Origin: Roridomyces roridus
Lineage: Eukaryota > Basidiomycota > Agaricomycetes > Agaricales > Mycenaceae
Assembly (NCBI GenBank): GCA_029378245.1
Contig: JARKIF010000043.1
Span: forward strand, 248,001-312,000
Direction: 5' to 3'
Length of the DNA stretch: 64,000 nucleotides
A model generated the notes under the pieces. It did not search any database. It was not told the DNA's origin and worked only from the letters and a program-made list of their open reading frames with translations. The translations under genes were made by a program, and so were the position numbers. Position 1 is the first letter of the stretch. Each line of letters opens with the position of its first letter. This document shows positions 11,607 to 23,560 of the stretch, one piece after another.

Positions 11607-12670
11607 CTAATAAAGAACCACTGGCGGAGGCGCACGCGCAACACCAAACCGCTCCACAAACAATCCCTTCCAAGGGTTCCTCTCCTCTCCCCGGTCCTCA
11701 ATCTCGAGAATCCCACACAATGCACGCGCAGGGGCCGGCGCGCCCCGAACCTTGGTATGACAAAGCGGGCAAACCTTGGTGCGACGCAGTGCAAAGAAAG
11801 CACCGCGCGGGTTGAGTACGCGTGCAAATTCTTCTTCACCTTCGCGCGGGTGGGCGGCACGGAACCAGGATTGGAGGCACTCGAGGTCGAAGGTGTGGCC
11901 GCATGGTGCGAGGCTGGACGGGTGGTTTAAAGAGGGCGTGATACACGGAAGGCCCTACTTACGTGTAAGGCCGGGTGAGGCGGTCGACACAAATGAGACA
12001 CGAGAGACTGTCGTCTACGTCTGCGAGCTGCGTATGCGAAGATGAGTGGTTGAGTGGGTTCCAACGATATAGCCACACACCTGTTTGTTGCATCTTTCAA
12101 CCGTCTTCCGACCCTCCACAGTAGCCTTCTCGAACTGCAGAAGGGAAATCAGCGAGAAACGATTGCCGTTTGGAGATCACGCACTTGAAGACGTTTGGCG
12201 AACTGAAACTGCAACTCTTTCGTGGTTTGACGGCGTTCGTGGACCAAGACGACGAGGAGGGCGAGGGAGAGTGCGATCAGACTCATGAATAGGGTGAATG
12301 TGTAGAATCCGTCGCCGATTCGGGTGTTGAACATAGCGATGTCGAGATAGTGTCGCGTGAAAGCCGAAGGGGCTAGGTGTAGATATGGGAAGGAAGAGTC
12401 CGGGGTGTGGCCGAGGAGGATTGAGAGCCAGGTCAAGGAGATGGAGAACGTGGCGATGAAGGCGGCAAGGGTGATGAAGGCGATGAAGAGTGTAGGCACC
12501 CAGTCGGCTGCGACGGGCGCGAATTCCACGGCGAGCTTGGACGCTTGAATGAAGCGCGATGGGTTGAGGGTGGCCAGGAGCGTGGATAACACCAAAAATG
12601 AGCACAGCGAGATGAGGATGGGAGTAGGGATGGCGAAGAGTTGCGCCAAGAACATCATATTCGGGAGCAA
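11607..12670 (-). CDS. Membrane-anchored RING finger protein, probable E3 ubiquitin ligase
   Basis: Four exons on the minus strand. The first (from 12670) gives ~160 residues with four hydrophobic helices (PTPILISLCSFLVLSTLLAT; TLFIAFITLAAFIATFSISL; a third; FTLFMSLIALSLALLVVLV), then HERRQTTKELQFQFAKRLQ. After two small introns comes a RING: CLICVDRLTRPYTLAPCGHT, then FDLECLQSW and, 28 residues later, CPLCHTKV. That spacing fits a C3HC4-type zinc site with a long insertion between the third and fourth metal pairs. The protein ends ...APPPVVLY. RING proteins recruit E2 enzymes; membrane anchoring suggests ER or endomembrane quality control (inference). It starts only 27 bp from the divergent F-box gene, so both share one promoter region. 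Confidence 0.8.
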
Positions 12671-12697
12671 GTTGTGTTGTGATCGAATCAGCCTTTG

Positions 12698-13599
12698 ATG
12701 CTGACCACGACCATCTCCTACCTCGACTCGTTACCTCCCGAAATATGGCTCCAATGCTGGTCCTTATGCTCTCTCAGACGACTCCTACGGCTCTTCCTGG
12801 TCTGTCGCCCCTTTCGCGTTTCGTGTACTCGAGCAATGTCCACAGCTCGAATCATTGACCGTAAAAACCGTGGACTACCAGTCTACATAATTCCCCCTCG
12901 CCTCCCCAAACAAACTCTCCCTCATCTGGCGAATCTGACAGTCCCGTTGGGGCTGCTCCGCATCTTCATACCGGACCACTCGGTTATAACCGCGCTCACG
13001 GTGCAGCGAGACTACAACGACGAATACAATGTAATCGTGTTGAGCCAGGCGGATGAATTCTTGGAGCGGGTGCTCCAAAACCTCGCGCTCGTTTAGCACC
13101 CTCTCCGCTCCCTTTCCTTGCCCCCGATATGGCCAACCGAGCGTTGTTTCGCCACCATAGCGGACATATGTCCGAAACTCGTCGTACTCGATATAGCTGT
13201 CGGTAGAATGATCACACAACATCGACCTGTACCGAGGTTGACATATCCGACGCGGAGGAAAAGACGCGCTCGGTTGAGCCACTGTCTGCTTCCCAATACC
13301 CATTCCTTTCTGTGAGATGGTTCCACTACCCTGAAGCTTCAGTTTGAACTAACTGGGATGATAGAACGTCCTGCGCTGGATTCACAGGAGGAAAATCTCC
13401 CTCCCAGCCGACTTGGAAGTCCTGAAACTCACTGTGGATCGTGCCGAATGGCAATCGTGGATCTCAGGCAAAGCGGAGATACAGGCGCGTACGGCTTATC
13501 GAGATGTGCCCCCGGCTGCGTGAGGTGCAAATTGGTCCGGAGGATAATACGTGGAGGTATATGGGTCCTGCAGCGGGGTGGAAGAAAGTGTATTGCTAG
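12698..13599 (+). pseudogene. Broken F-box protein gene
   Basis: The start reads LDSLPPEIWLQCWSLCSLRR and VCRPFRVSCT, a typical fungal F-box (LPPEIW). The frame is stopped by TAG at 13094-13096 but stays coding-like in the same frame beyond it (ERCFATIADICPKLVVLDIA), so this is a nonsense change rather than an exon end. Further on, coding-like pieces switch frame: LPADLEVLKLTVDRAEWQSW, then EMCPRLREVQIGPEDNTWRY in another frame, ending with TAG at 13597-13599. At least one in-frame stop and one or two frameshifts point to a decayed F-box gene, although unusual introns cannot be fully excluded. Confidence 0.55.
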
Positions 13600-13794
13600 G
13601 CCGCATTCATTGGACACTCGCCTCTTTCTGTCGGGTTGTGTTTGTAGTTTTACTGTATATCTTTCCCAATTCAAATTCGTTTGTTGGGTTTTCTGCTTTT
13701 CACGCATCTTTTTATCGTCAACTCAACCCTCAGTCTGGTTCTGGTTCAACCACGACCCGTCAAATTTCCAAACAGAATGTAATTCATATTTTAC

Positions 13795-15378
13795 TCAAAC
13801 ATACAATTCAAGAAACTCTTCGTACCGTCGAGAAGCAGATTCCTTCTCCCAAAACCCAACCGATATCCCTAGGCTACCCAGCCGTTGGATCATGCCGTTC
13901 GGCTGCTTCAAAGGCAATTCTGAGCCGGAAAAATTGAAAACAGAAAGCGCCGCGGTGAGATGAGCGGCACTCCTGCTACGCGACTCCATGATTTCTTCGA
14001 GCGAACTACGGACTTTTCGGTCCATCCCGCTGCGGCGACTGTGGAACACCCACAGAAGACGGAGTTCGGGGAGGGCGGGGTTTGGATTGGTACCAGATAT
14101 GTCTAGGCGAGAGAGACCGATAGGAACCCCTCGTTCAGGAAGTCGTAACCCAAGCTCCCAAATAGCTGGGATTTCTGCGAGGAAATTCATATCGTACAGC
14201 GGATTGTTGGTGCTGAGCCGCCGGAGCGTGCATGCCGATCTGTGCACGAATCCAACGAGTGCTGCCGCTGCGTGATCAGAGACGTCGTCAACATGCAAAT
14301 TTTGCAGCCCAGGAGCGGTCAGGGATGTCAGGATATCCTCGCGGTCAACCTTCAAACCGAGCAGAGCCGGTAGCTCGATGTTACTGTCTCGTCGCACGCC
14401 CGTGAGAGTCAACGTTCGCAGCTGTCTCGCCACAGGAAGCCAGGGAGCGTTATGAGGAACGCGAAGCTGCTTCAGCCGCAACCCTTCGAACGGTAGGGAT
14501 GCCTGGCTGTATGCGCCCACAAGGACTGTGGAAAGATTGGGCGCTGCCAGGAGGAACCGATACGCATCGGCATTTTGAGACAGGGCAATCCGCTCGACGG
14601 AGAAGATGTGCAGATGATTGAGGTTTGCACCGCAATTGTTCAGAACATCCAACATTGCGGTGGAGAGGAAGTTGATGTGGATGCTCTGCCAACGATGAGC
14701 GTGCTCAACGAGCAAGCCGGCGAGGATCTCGTGATTGAGACTGCTGCTCGAATTGAAGGAAATGCGCAGAGACCGCAAGGCCGAACGCTCGAGCTGCGTT
14801 TGGATGGTGGCATGAAGGTTGCGAGTTTCTCGACCATCAAGGCAGATGTTCTCCCAGAGGCCTGACGTTGAGAGGGAAAGCACTCTCCAGCGAGCACAGA
14901 CATGTGAGAGATTCCATGGGGGAAAGAGTTTGGCACTGTCATCTGACATGCGAAAATAGGCCGAGCCGTAAAGGGGATTGCCCTGGAGTGACTGCGATAA
15001 CACCCAAGCGAAGATTTCCAGGATGACGTCCGCTGGAACTCTCCGCATGGGTGCAAGAATCGCGCAGTTGGCCGCGATCTTCTTGAGGAGAGCCTTCCGC
15101 TTCCGCACAAGCTTGAGCTCAAGCACGGATGAGTAGCTAGAGTGTTTGTGGAGACGAGAGAGCTCGAGTTTCACGTTGGCCAGCTGGAAGCCGGCGTGGT
15201 GGATGCGCTGGCGCACCTCGCGAGCCTCGATATCGGATGGAGGATCGTTGGTAAGAGCGAGATGGTCGGGAGGGTCAATGTCGATGATTTCACCATCGGT
15301 GCCTACGGTTATGGCGTTTAGCAGCAGTGGCCCACACCGCGGGCAGAGGTCAACACGGTGCTGTTGGCTTGAAGCCAT
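13795..15378 (-). CDS. F-box protein, agaric intronless family
   Basis: One uninterrupted 527-codon exon. The N-terminus holds a Cys pair (CPRCG), then a heptad-like stretch (VRQRIHHAGFQLANVKLELS) and an F-box-like core (RRVPADVILEIFAWVL) followed by PPWNLSHVCARWRVLSLSTS, the signature order of the large agaric F-box family. The rest looks like degenerate leucine-rich repeats (NLSTVLVG, LRTLTLTG, LQNLHVDD). Its role would be substrate choice for an SCF (Skp1-Cullin-F-box) ubiquitin ligase. The neighbour upstream on the other strand is a broken F-box gene, consistent with rapid turnover in this family. A TATA-like site lies at 15515-15521. Confidence 0.85.
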   Translation of the reverse strand: MASSQQHRVDLCPRCGPLLLNAITVGTDGEIIDIDPPDHLALTNDPPSDIEAREVRQRIHHAGFQLANVKLELSRLHKHSSYSSVLELKLVRKRKALLKKIAANCAILAPMRRVPADVILEIFAWVLSQSLQGNPLYGSAYFRMSDDSAKLFPPWNLSHVCARWRVLSLSTSGLWENICLDGRETRNLHATIQTQLERSALRSLRISFNSSSSLNHEILAGLLVEHAHRWQSIHINFLSTAMLDVLNNCGANLNHLHIFSVERIALSQNADAYRFLLAAPNLSTVLVGAYSQASLPFEGLRLKQLRVPHNAPWLPVARQLRTLTLTGVRRDSNIELPALLGLKVDREDILTSLTAPGLQNLHVDDVSDHAAAALVGFVHRSACTLRRLSTNNPLYDMNFLAEIPAIWELGLRLPERGVPIGLSRLDISGTNPNPALPELRLLWVFHSRRSGMDRKVRSSLEEIMESRSRSAAHLTAALSVFNFSGSELPLKQPNGMIQRLGSLGISVGFWEKESASRRYEEFLELYV

Positions 15379-15514
15379 GGCTTCGTGTTAAGAGCGAGCT
15401 GCAGTTTTCTCGCCAGGCACGTTGGGAGCACGAGGAAAGCGGGCAGTGCTGTTGATCTGATTATTCGGACGAAAATAGCAAGAGGCAGATCTTGAGCTGT
15501 TGAGAGCAGACTAA

Positions 15515-15521
15515 CTTATAG
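15515..15521 (-). promoter_or_regulatory. TATA-like site of the F-box gene
   Basis: CTATAAG on the minus strand, ~137 bp before the ATG at 15378. Plausible spacing for a fungal promoter; no other support. Confidence 0.35.
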
Positions 15522-17106
15522 AGCAGACACAGAGCAAGAGGTCGGCGTGGGAGTCAGGAAGACAAGATTGCATTTGGATTGCATACGAGAAACCGTCGGT
15601 CTATGATCAATGGCCAGATCCATTCCATTCTATTTCCAGCCGCTTCAGAAGAGTCACGAAGAATCGCGCTGTCGATGCTTGGGTGACCGTGAGAGGGTGA
15701 CGGTCGGGACGGAGTGATAATCTGATGGTAGAAAAGAACTTGATCTCGCCTGATCTCGCTTATCCGTTGGCGCTATCTCTGATCTGTGGGGGATCGACGC
15801 GAAGCGACGGGTGCGGGGAAAAGGAAAGAGACTCGAGAGTGTCAGCGGGTGTCTTTGTCTGCGAGTGGCTCCCTGGTCATGGTCTAGGTCTGAAACGTAG
15901 CGATCATTCGCCGTTATCTTATCTTATCAGGGAATTCACAGTCATTACTTGGACGTGACCAGCATCGTTTCAATGACTTTGCGCGTAGATATCCGTCGTA
16001 GAATATGGACATTGCGTGAAGGAACTCGGAGTGCAAAGCAAGCATCCATCGACTCGGAGTCGAATCCATTTTCTTATCTTATCAGGGAATTGGGCTCATG
16101 GCTTATGTCTGTTGTGAGTGGGAAAAATATCAAAATTTATCAAGAGGAAAGAGAGAGAGAAGGGGAGAAAAAGAGGGGAGATTGGCTATACCATTTGTGA
16201 ATTTCGTAGCATGTTTCCGGCCCCAATTTTTGCTCCAGCGTGTCACGCGCTGACCTATTTGTGCACGTGACAACGCCAAATAAACCAGATAAGCACTGGC
16301 GCCGTACAGAGCTAAAGTCCTGGGAACCCCGTCTCGATCGGATTGAGGAAGAAGCCGAAGAAGACATTATTTAAAGACGTGGGATTGTTTCATATTTATG
16401 AACGACAGCATGGATGTGGGAAGGAGTTTTCGATCAGTGAACTGTCCAATCATGACAGGCTTCTATGAAGGACACGGTGGAGCCACGACAATAGGAGACG
16501 ACAAAGGCGCGGGACAATAGCGCATGTTGGACACCAGGACAATTAGTGTAGCATCGTAGATTTATTCCTCGTAGTATAAAAGCAGTAGCTAGTCGTCGTA
16601 TTCTGTACCCTCTCCTAGACTTTTATTCAGTTCATTTTACGAGCTTTAGTAGCGCACTACCCAATCCGCAGCATCTTACCGCTGTTGGACGCGTGAAACA
16701 AGTCTTGTCGTGACACAGCGCGCCTCTAAAAATCGAAATGCGAAAGATATCAAGAAATCTGCTTTGGCAGTTGATCCGGAAATACCAAGATTAACTCAAT
16801 GGGGTCGCCTGCCTTTACGAGTTAAGCCTCAGCGAATGAAAACCAAGATTTGTAATTCCGACTCGCCACGAACCGTTCCGTCGTGTTGCGCGCGTGACAA
16901 AATGTGACACACGTGCTCTTTCAATCCACCCATGAAGGCTTGTGCGCTAAGGGAGCTTGCGAGTGTGAGCACAAAGCCGGCTGACTAAGTGAGTGCGGAG
17001 AATGATCGAGGAATTTGAATCTCGTCTCCGACACTCACTTGGGCTTTTCTCTGCCATTAACTTCGTTGTCTTTGTCTACTGCTACTCTATCCTCGTCTAA
17101 TCTATC
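15522..17106. other. Long gap with GATA-rich repeats and a TATA box
   Basis: No gene is supported. Two copies of a motif made of TTATC units plus agggaatt (15914-15936 and 16073-16091) lie 160 bp apart; TTATC is the reverse of the GATA-factor core. A TATAAAAG box is at 16575-16582. The last part, before 17107, is probably the left flank or leader of the retroelement. I could not find the element's terminal repeats by eye. Confidence 0.4.
16575..16582 (+). promoter_or_regulatory. TATA box upstream of the retroelement
   Basis: TATAAAAG, followed ~40 bp later by a pyrimidine-rich stretch. It lies 0.5 kb before the Gag-like ATG and could drive the element, or be a remnant of another promoter. 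Confidence 0.35.
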
Positions 17107-18344
17107 ATGTCTGGAAATCAAGGCGTCGGTGGATTGTCTAGTCAACACATTCAGAATGGTGGAGTCGTAACCCCTATCCAAGGCCAGGGTCGGCAGGGGG
17201 GAGAAATCATCTTCACTTCTGAAGCTGCGGCCATTCTAGAGAGGCTGAACAATCAACGGATGGAAAGGAACAGAAAGAGGGCAGCGCGGCGGGACGCGGA
17301 AGAGGATAATGTATCGGAGGATGAGGGAGATGACTTGTCGCCCTACATGGTAGTCGTGCCAAGTGGGGGTGGTAATGGGACGGGCACCGGGGAGAACCTT
17401 GATGGAAGGGCTGGGAACAAGGAGATGGGGCCTGGGGCTGGTGGTTCACCTTCCGAGGGCAAGTTTCTCTTCGGGGACGAGGCTGCCGAAAAGAATACGT
17501 TCAAGGCCAACAACGACTCCATTCCTTTGGCCATCTTCTCGCTAGCCAAGAACGGCATTTCTCCGCCGCTCACGCTGTTCATGCCCGATGCTTTGGATCG
17601 TATTCGGTCAAGCAACATGAAGACCATGAAACATGGGACGGGAGAGTCCACCAAGGTGACGGTTATGGATGTCTCGGACTTTCCCAACGAGGACGACCTG
17701 GATCAGGTGACCTGGACAACTTGCTACAATCGGTTCCTCACCTTCGTGGAGGCTGCATCTGGGGAGAAGATCTTTCGCGGTTTTGCAGCCACTTCAACGA
17801 GATGCTCTCGGATCCTGCGCTTGCCACATGGTTTCAAGCGTACCGAACCTTTGACAAGAGAGTTCGGGCCCAATTCTTCACCAAGCCCTATATCATTGAC
17901 GTCAGGGATGGCGAATACCGCTTGGCTCTACAGTCTGCCAAGGACACCTTTCTGTTGTCGTACAAGTTCTCTGCGGGTTCTTCGGGCACTTCTAGCTCAG
18001 GTTCCAAAGGTTGTGGGGGCGAGTCTGGGAAGGAACGCGAGGGCGGCCACGGAAGCAAGCCTTATGACCGTGCACCCAATCGCAAACATCAGCTTTTGTG
18101 TTTTCGGTGTGGAAGGAGCGGACATAGCGCGGTCGGTTGCGAAGAAGCAGACCCGAGTAGGCACGGATGTGCCTTTGTCATCTCGGCCACGAGGGACGGA
18201 CTCTTTCGGCTCTCCGAAAAGCGAGCTGTCTGCATGGGATTCAACTGTGGCAAGTGCGAGATCTCCGGTCGTGCACACGCCCTCCACATATGCTCTCTCT
18301 GCGGCGACGCTCACCACGGAGCGGTCGAATGCACTCGCAATTGA
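17107..18344 (+). pseudogene. Gag-like protein of the YR retrotransposon (one frameshift)
   Basis: The first ~220 residues read in one frame (acidic and Gly-rich, then PLAIFSLAKNGISPPLTLFM and DQVTWTTCYNRFLTFVEAAS). After ~17770 the coding frame shifts to RFCSHFNEMLSDPALATWFQ, continues to a zinc knuckle CFRCGRSGHSAVGC, and then a second Cys/His cluster (CMGFNCGKC, HICSLCGDAHHGAVEC) before the stop at 18342-18344. The two-part Cys/His tail is typical of Gag proteins of basidiomycete DIRS-like elements. It would bind element RNA. The single frameshift marks the copy as inactive. Confidence 0.75.
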
Positions 18345-18455
18345 GCGAGAGTGTGTTGTCACGCCTTACCTCCCAGCAGGGTGGTTAAAGGCTCTACGTG
18401 ACTGTAACCTGCTACAAAGATACCCTAATTTGGTGCATGACCTCTCCTTTGGCTC

Positions 18456-18463
18456 TCCTATCG
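18456..18463 (+). repeat. Left 8-bp target-site duplication (TCCTATCG)
   Basis: It lies directly before the 5.1 kb insertion, inside the RT frame (codons for ...SPI). The same 8 bases follow the insertion at 23586-23593, and bases beyond either copy differ. Confidence 0.85.
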
Positions 18464-18507
18464 AGGTGTAGCTGTACCATTAATGCAATGTGGTCGACCA
18501 TTATTGC

Positions 18508-18575
18508 ATCCCACATTGCATTAAAGGCATACCTTGGCCGCCCAGTCAAGGTACGCCTTTAATGCATTATGGGAT
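18508..18575. repeat. Hairpin near the left end of the 5.1 kb element
   Basis: atcccacattgcattaaagg and the following cataccttg pair with caaggtacgcctttaatgca and ttatgggat, about 29-bp arms with few mismatches around a ~10-nt loop. The same arm sequence recurs near 20505 and, inverted, near 23530. Confidence 0.75.
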
Positions 18576-20499
18576 ATCCCCGTTTTGGGTAGCCCGGCTT
18601 GACGCCGGCAGAGCGGGACTAAGCGAGACGCCGCGCGTGCCAGCTCGGCGCGGGTTGTTGATGGAGTTGGAATCAGTAAATGATTCTTGCCCTCCTGCTA
18701 TATTCCCGCTCCGGATAAGTAGCTGTGATTGGAAACAGGTGGTCCCATGTAAGTACGTCTATTAGATAATACTCCTGCGTCGCTCTTCCCTGGCTGTTCG
18801 ACTCGAATTGGCCATCAAAAATTCAATGATGCACCCGCTCCTGCTCCCGGTCCTCCCTGCTGGCAGGCTGCTGCTATGTGAGTGGATGTCCATCTATCTA
18901 AAAGGTATTTTGACCTGCTTATATATGTATGTCTGGCTATAGCAGATCAATATGTGCTTGATGTGCTTGTGCCTGGTGTTCGGTGTGCCACACATCACGG
19001 ACAGACCTGCGATTAATAATGTCGCTTCTTCTTACACTTGTAATGAAAATGAGCTACTACAGAGGAGTCATGGTCCATGGGAGTGTGGTGGATGTTGAAT
19101 TCCATAGGGTGGAGCCCAGCAGCCCATGGAGGGTCCTTCTGCTTCTTGCCTGCATATTCACAAAATCAGCCTCTGACAAGGTAGGTACTTGGATTGCAGC
19201 CATTGAATCGGCTCTAGGTAGCTCATCCAACACCTGTGAGCTTATCAGACCCCCTTTAGTGGCCACAGTAGTCATGCTATGATCAAAATTTACCTGACAA
19301 TCAAAAGTCAGTTCACTGCATATCACAGGGCTGGTGAAGCTCAGAGAGACTCAGGTAGGTATCCACAGTATCCCACACACCACATTTCCATGTGGTAAAA
19401 ATTATGAGCCCATAGCATAGGCACAACGAGCACAAAAACTGTTTCACTCAAGTGTGGCACACTCCTCGGCTAATGGATTGGTGAGATGTGTTGGTTTTTT
19501 GAACGATAGAAATATCCTACGACAAAATCAAGTCAGCAGAAGTGTTTCATTTGATCATACCTTCGTCAACGACCGAAATCTCACCCAAGGAACACCACAA
19601 TATGACCCACAGGTATGAAATAACAAGGAGAAGTACACTATCTCTTTGTGACAACGGAGCAAAGATGTATTGCCCCAGCCATTCAAAATTTGAATTTAAG
19701 ATCGGATGGATTGATACCAAAGAAGCTTATCGCACTCATTCCGCCGGTTCAGAGTGCTCTGTGACCAGTGCGATCCTCCAAACTTTCAGAGATTGGTGCA
19801 TGATTCGGCAAGATCAAGCCAAGCGCTGTCAAACGGCTCGTAACATAATTTGAACATAATTCTGATTGGCATGGAATGACGGAACCAGGCGGGCTCAAGG
19901 CCAAGAAACACTGACACAGGTTCACTTTGCAGAACAACTCAAAGTTTCAGATAATTAGCTCAGCCGGGAGTCTCGTGTCGACTGGCAGTGACTGCCGTTC
20001 TCCCAGCTGCTGCCAGTGTGCCAATCCACAATATCGCTCACGGTCATCAATGGCATTGACAGTTGCCATTTCAGGCACCGTTATGGAAGGTCTGGTAATA
20101 CACTCGCGCCAAGCGATATGAGGTGGGGTTTCATCGGGAGAAAATGTGTCGCACGGTTGCATGCGGGTGGGTATACCGTGGCCGTGGAATGGGACAGGCT
20201 AGCGCGGGATGCCGACACAGGGGCGTCGCCAGAGCTAACGGAAGGCCGACGTGCATCATGCATGTGCAGCGGACCCGTGGATCTAAATCAGATTTCTATC
20301 AGATGCGCACCCACTGTGGAAAACCGGAATTGCCCGAGTTGAAAGCGAATTTTCCCGAATTCAACAGCTGATGGCATCGCTCTGCGGCAAGATAAATAAA
20401 ATGATGGAACGAACCCAAGATGGGTGCAATTGCGGCCCAGGCGGCATGTCCGGCGTCAATGGCCGCTAGTACGTCGCTAGCTGGTGGCATACATAATGC

Positions 20500-20690
20500 A
20501 TCGCATTCCCATAATGCAATAAAGGCCTATCTCGGCTGGGCGGCCAAGGTACCACCTAAGGAAGCTACGTTCGCATACCTCCGGGACCTGGTAGATAGCT
20601 TAATTTGTTGACACGAAGCGTACCTAACAGGTCATGTCTACACAGCGGCGGATCACCTTGTTCCCAATTGGGAAACACCTTCTGCCACGA
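20500..20690 (+). repeat. Left arm of a long internal inverted repeat
   Basis: Pairs with 23370-23560. Shared blocks in order: gcaataaaggc, acctaaggaagctacgtt, tagatagctta, tgttgacacgaagc, tacctaacagg, agcggcggatca/agcggtggatca and attggga. Similarity is interrupted by short diverged stretches. Confidence 0.75.
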
Positions 20691-23369
20691 CACCACCACC
20701 GTCCTCGACGATCTGGGTACCGCCGCCAAACCGCGCCTCGGAGCGACCTGCCTGATAATCCCCCGCTCTCAGCTTTCCTTTTGGCCATCACTGGGCACCG
20801 CTAGATGACTGTGGCTGCCTCCGGCACCTCCGGCACTCCGACGCTTGGGCTGGTACCGCTGCTCGTGCTTGGCTCGCGCTGTGTTTCTCTTGCTATCCGA
20901 ATGCGAAACACCCCCCAAAACGAACAATGTACACGGCAGTGCCGTGTAGCTGGGACGACGATTGCTCCGGCTACGGGACCTCTGGTTTCTTCCGCCCTGC
21001 CTCTACCTACACTCTCCATCGCCCCGCCGCCGCATGCATCAGGGCCCCGGTGCTGCTCAAAGATGTATCTTTCCCCGCCATGGAAGCACAACCTCCCACC
21101 TCCCTCACCTCCGGCCCTCCCCACCTACCTCCGTATATACGCCAAAGCGATGATGAGCATCGCGTGCTGCGGGCTGGGAGGATCATATTCACGGGATCGG
21201 GAAGGCTGGGGAGGACGCAGGTATCGTATCCCTGTGAACCGTCTCCGAACGCGTATTGCGGAAGCTGACAGTTGCATGAGACGCGAATGCGCCGTTGGCA
21301 GAGGGAGGATGATCACCTGTGGGAAGGAGGCTGGGGCCGGAGGCGTAGAGGTCGAGGATGCCCGCGGGAGGATGTCGCTTGCATTGTCCTCTGTGAGCTT
21401 GATTGGTGTGCTTCAGGGCGAGGAGCAAGCACACAGCACGTCTAGGCTTCGAGGCGGGAGAGGCTGGAGGCGTCCATGGACAGGGTAGGCGGAGGAGCGG
21501 GGGCGGAGGTGGAGGTGGAGGCGGAGGTAGGGTGATATAGCGAGGGCAGGTGAAGACATGGAAGGGGGGATAGGCTGAGAGCTGCTGAAGCCGAGTTTTT
21601 TCAAGGTAGCGTTCACGGTGCTTTCTATCCTCAGCTTGTACCACCTACGGCACCTCCGCACAATACATTATGATGTTCTACCTCCTCTCTCCTTCTCATT
21701 CTCCTTATTTCAGGGCTTATACCATTGAGTGAATAGTCCCTCTTCTTTGTATAATGTAGTTGTAATGTAGATGAAATGGAATCCTTGATGAACTTGGTCA
21801 CCTCCAACACCTCCGTCGCGTCGGCAAGCCATTGAGTAATACCCGGGCAGCCAATCGGATGCCGAATAAGTATCGTTCCCCACTTTCTTTTTTCTGTGGG
21901 ACATATTTTACTGTAGATTCCCTCCTTTGAAGGTCGGGATTTTGTGTTGTGGGCCTGCCGCACCCAAATTGATTTTTTCCCCGTTTTTCCCGAGTGATTT
22001 GATACGTGAACACGGTTTCGTTCGAAAGGTGGAGTACTTCCCTGTAGGTATTCATACTCATGTTGCAACTTACTTACAGTTTGTCGCGCAGTTAATTCCC
22101 CCCTCACCCAGCACTGTTCCAAATGTTCTTTGAGGCCTTTGCACGCCTCCTCCGACTCTCAGTTTCTATTTCCCGACCTCAGACAAGTGGAAACAACTGC
22201 TATTTTTTTAATCAAACATGAGTTCATAGTTTCGCCATTGTGCAGCACCGCTGCTCCCCCTTCTCCCCCTTCGTCATTCAACTACTTGGCATACTCCCCG
22301 CATCCCTCTACTTCGTGTCTTACCAGGCTAGAGCCCCGCATCACCGACAGCTCTGGATGGTCGTATGTACGCAGCAGGAACGAGGCCGAGGCGCCGCCCG
22401 GAGGACATGTCGGGGGAAGAGGCCGAGAGACGGGGAGAGGGAGGACGGGGAGGTGTAAGTTGTGGGCTGTACATTGACGTAGACGGCGGAGCACTACGAG
22501 GACGAAGGCAAGATCAGGTATCGTATCACCGACGTACCTACGCAGGGTGAGCGACGCCGACGCCGAACCACCGGAGGACGCGATAAGAGAAGGAAAGTCG
22601 CGTGCCGGGAAGGGGATGCATCGGCTGTGAGTATCGGCGTACACGGCTGGGATGGCGCCGAGGGTGAGGGTGTCGTGGAGTGTTCGAGCCACGCAGACAC
22701 GCTCATCCGTGAGCTTGAGGCGACGCACTTGGACACACACGGCTCCACAACCTCGCAGACGTGTGTAGTCCAGAACGTTGGCACCGTCGGCACCGCCCAC
22801 ACCTCGCACCTTCGACAGCTCCGCAGGGGCACCTCGTTGGATAGTGTTGAGTGTCTGCGGCTGTTAAGAGTTGGAAACATAAGCAAAAGATTATCGCGTA
22901 CCGAGGGGCAGTAAGAAACGGACGTGGACAGTGATATCAGCCCGGGAGCCCACCATATTAGCAAGCCGAAGGATGCTGGTACGTCAAAAGCGTCGTATTC
23001 TGTCGAAGAGTGCCTTGTCTTTGAGGCATATTTGAGGCAGGAATGCGGAGGCGGCGTGCAGAACGGGGTGCAGGTACAAGGAACAGAGGTGGAGGGGGTG
23101 ACGTAGGTCACGCCTGTGGTAGTCGACAGAAATGTGATCTTTAAGACACTTTGAGGCAGAGGAATGCGGAGGAGGCGTGCGAGGCAGCCCCAAGGGGTGC
23201 GGGTGGAGGAACAGTGATGATGTTAACGGAGATTTTCCACTGCGGGCTTGAGGGCGCTTGAGAGGGCGAGAAGGTCCGTAAATGATGTGTTACAAGTAGG
23301 GGAATAGCGCCCCTAGACGTGGATTGCCAACGGCGTGCCAGAGCGCTTGACGATGGTGGCGGGAGGAAG

Positions 23370-23560
23370 CAGGCGGAGCTTCCCAATCGGGCATAATTGA
23401 TCCACCGCTGGCTTCGGAGGTCGTAGCCCGGGCCTGTTAGGTATGCTTCGTGTCAACATTTTAAGCTATCTAACGGGTCCGCCGAGGACGGAAACGTAGC
23501 TTCCTTAGGTGCAAGGTACGCCTTTATTGCAATATGGGATGCGATAAAGGTCGACCATAT
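23370..23560 (-). repeat. Right arm of the long internal inverted repeat
   Basis: Reverse-complement partner of 20500-20690. The outer part of this arm merges with the right end of the 5.1 kb element. Confidence 0.75.

Noticed and set aside
13795..13963. Overlap of the F-box gene end with plus-strand frames from 13358 and 13551.
   Set aside because: Plus-strand frames have no motif; the minus frame has the full F-box architecture.
20805..21488. A 227-codon frame inside the 5.1 kb element.
   Set aside because: Low-complexity, Pro/Gly-rich, no transposase motif, and no relation to hAT or other transposases.
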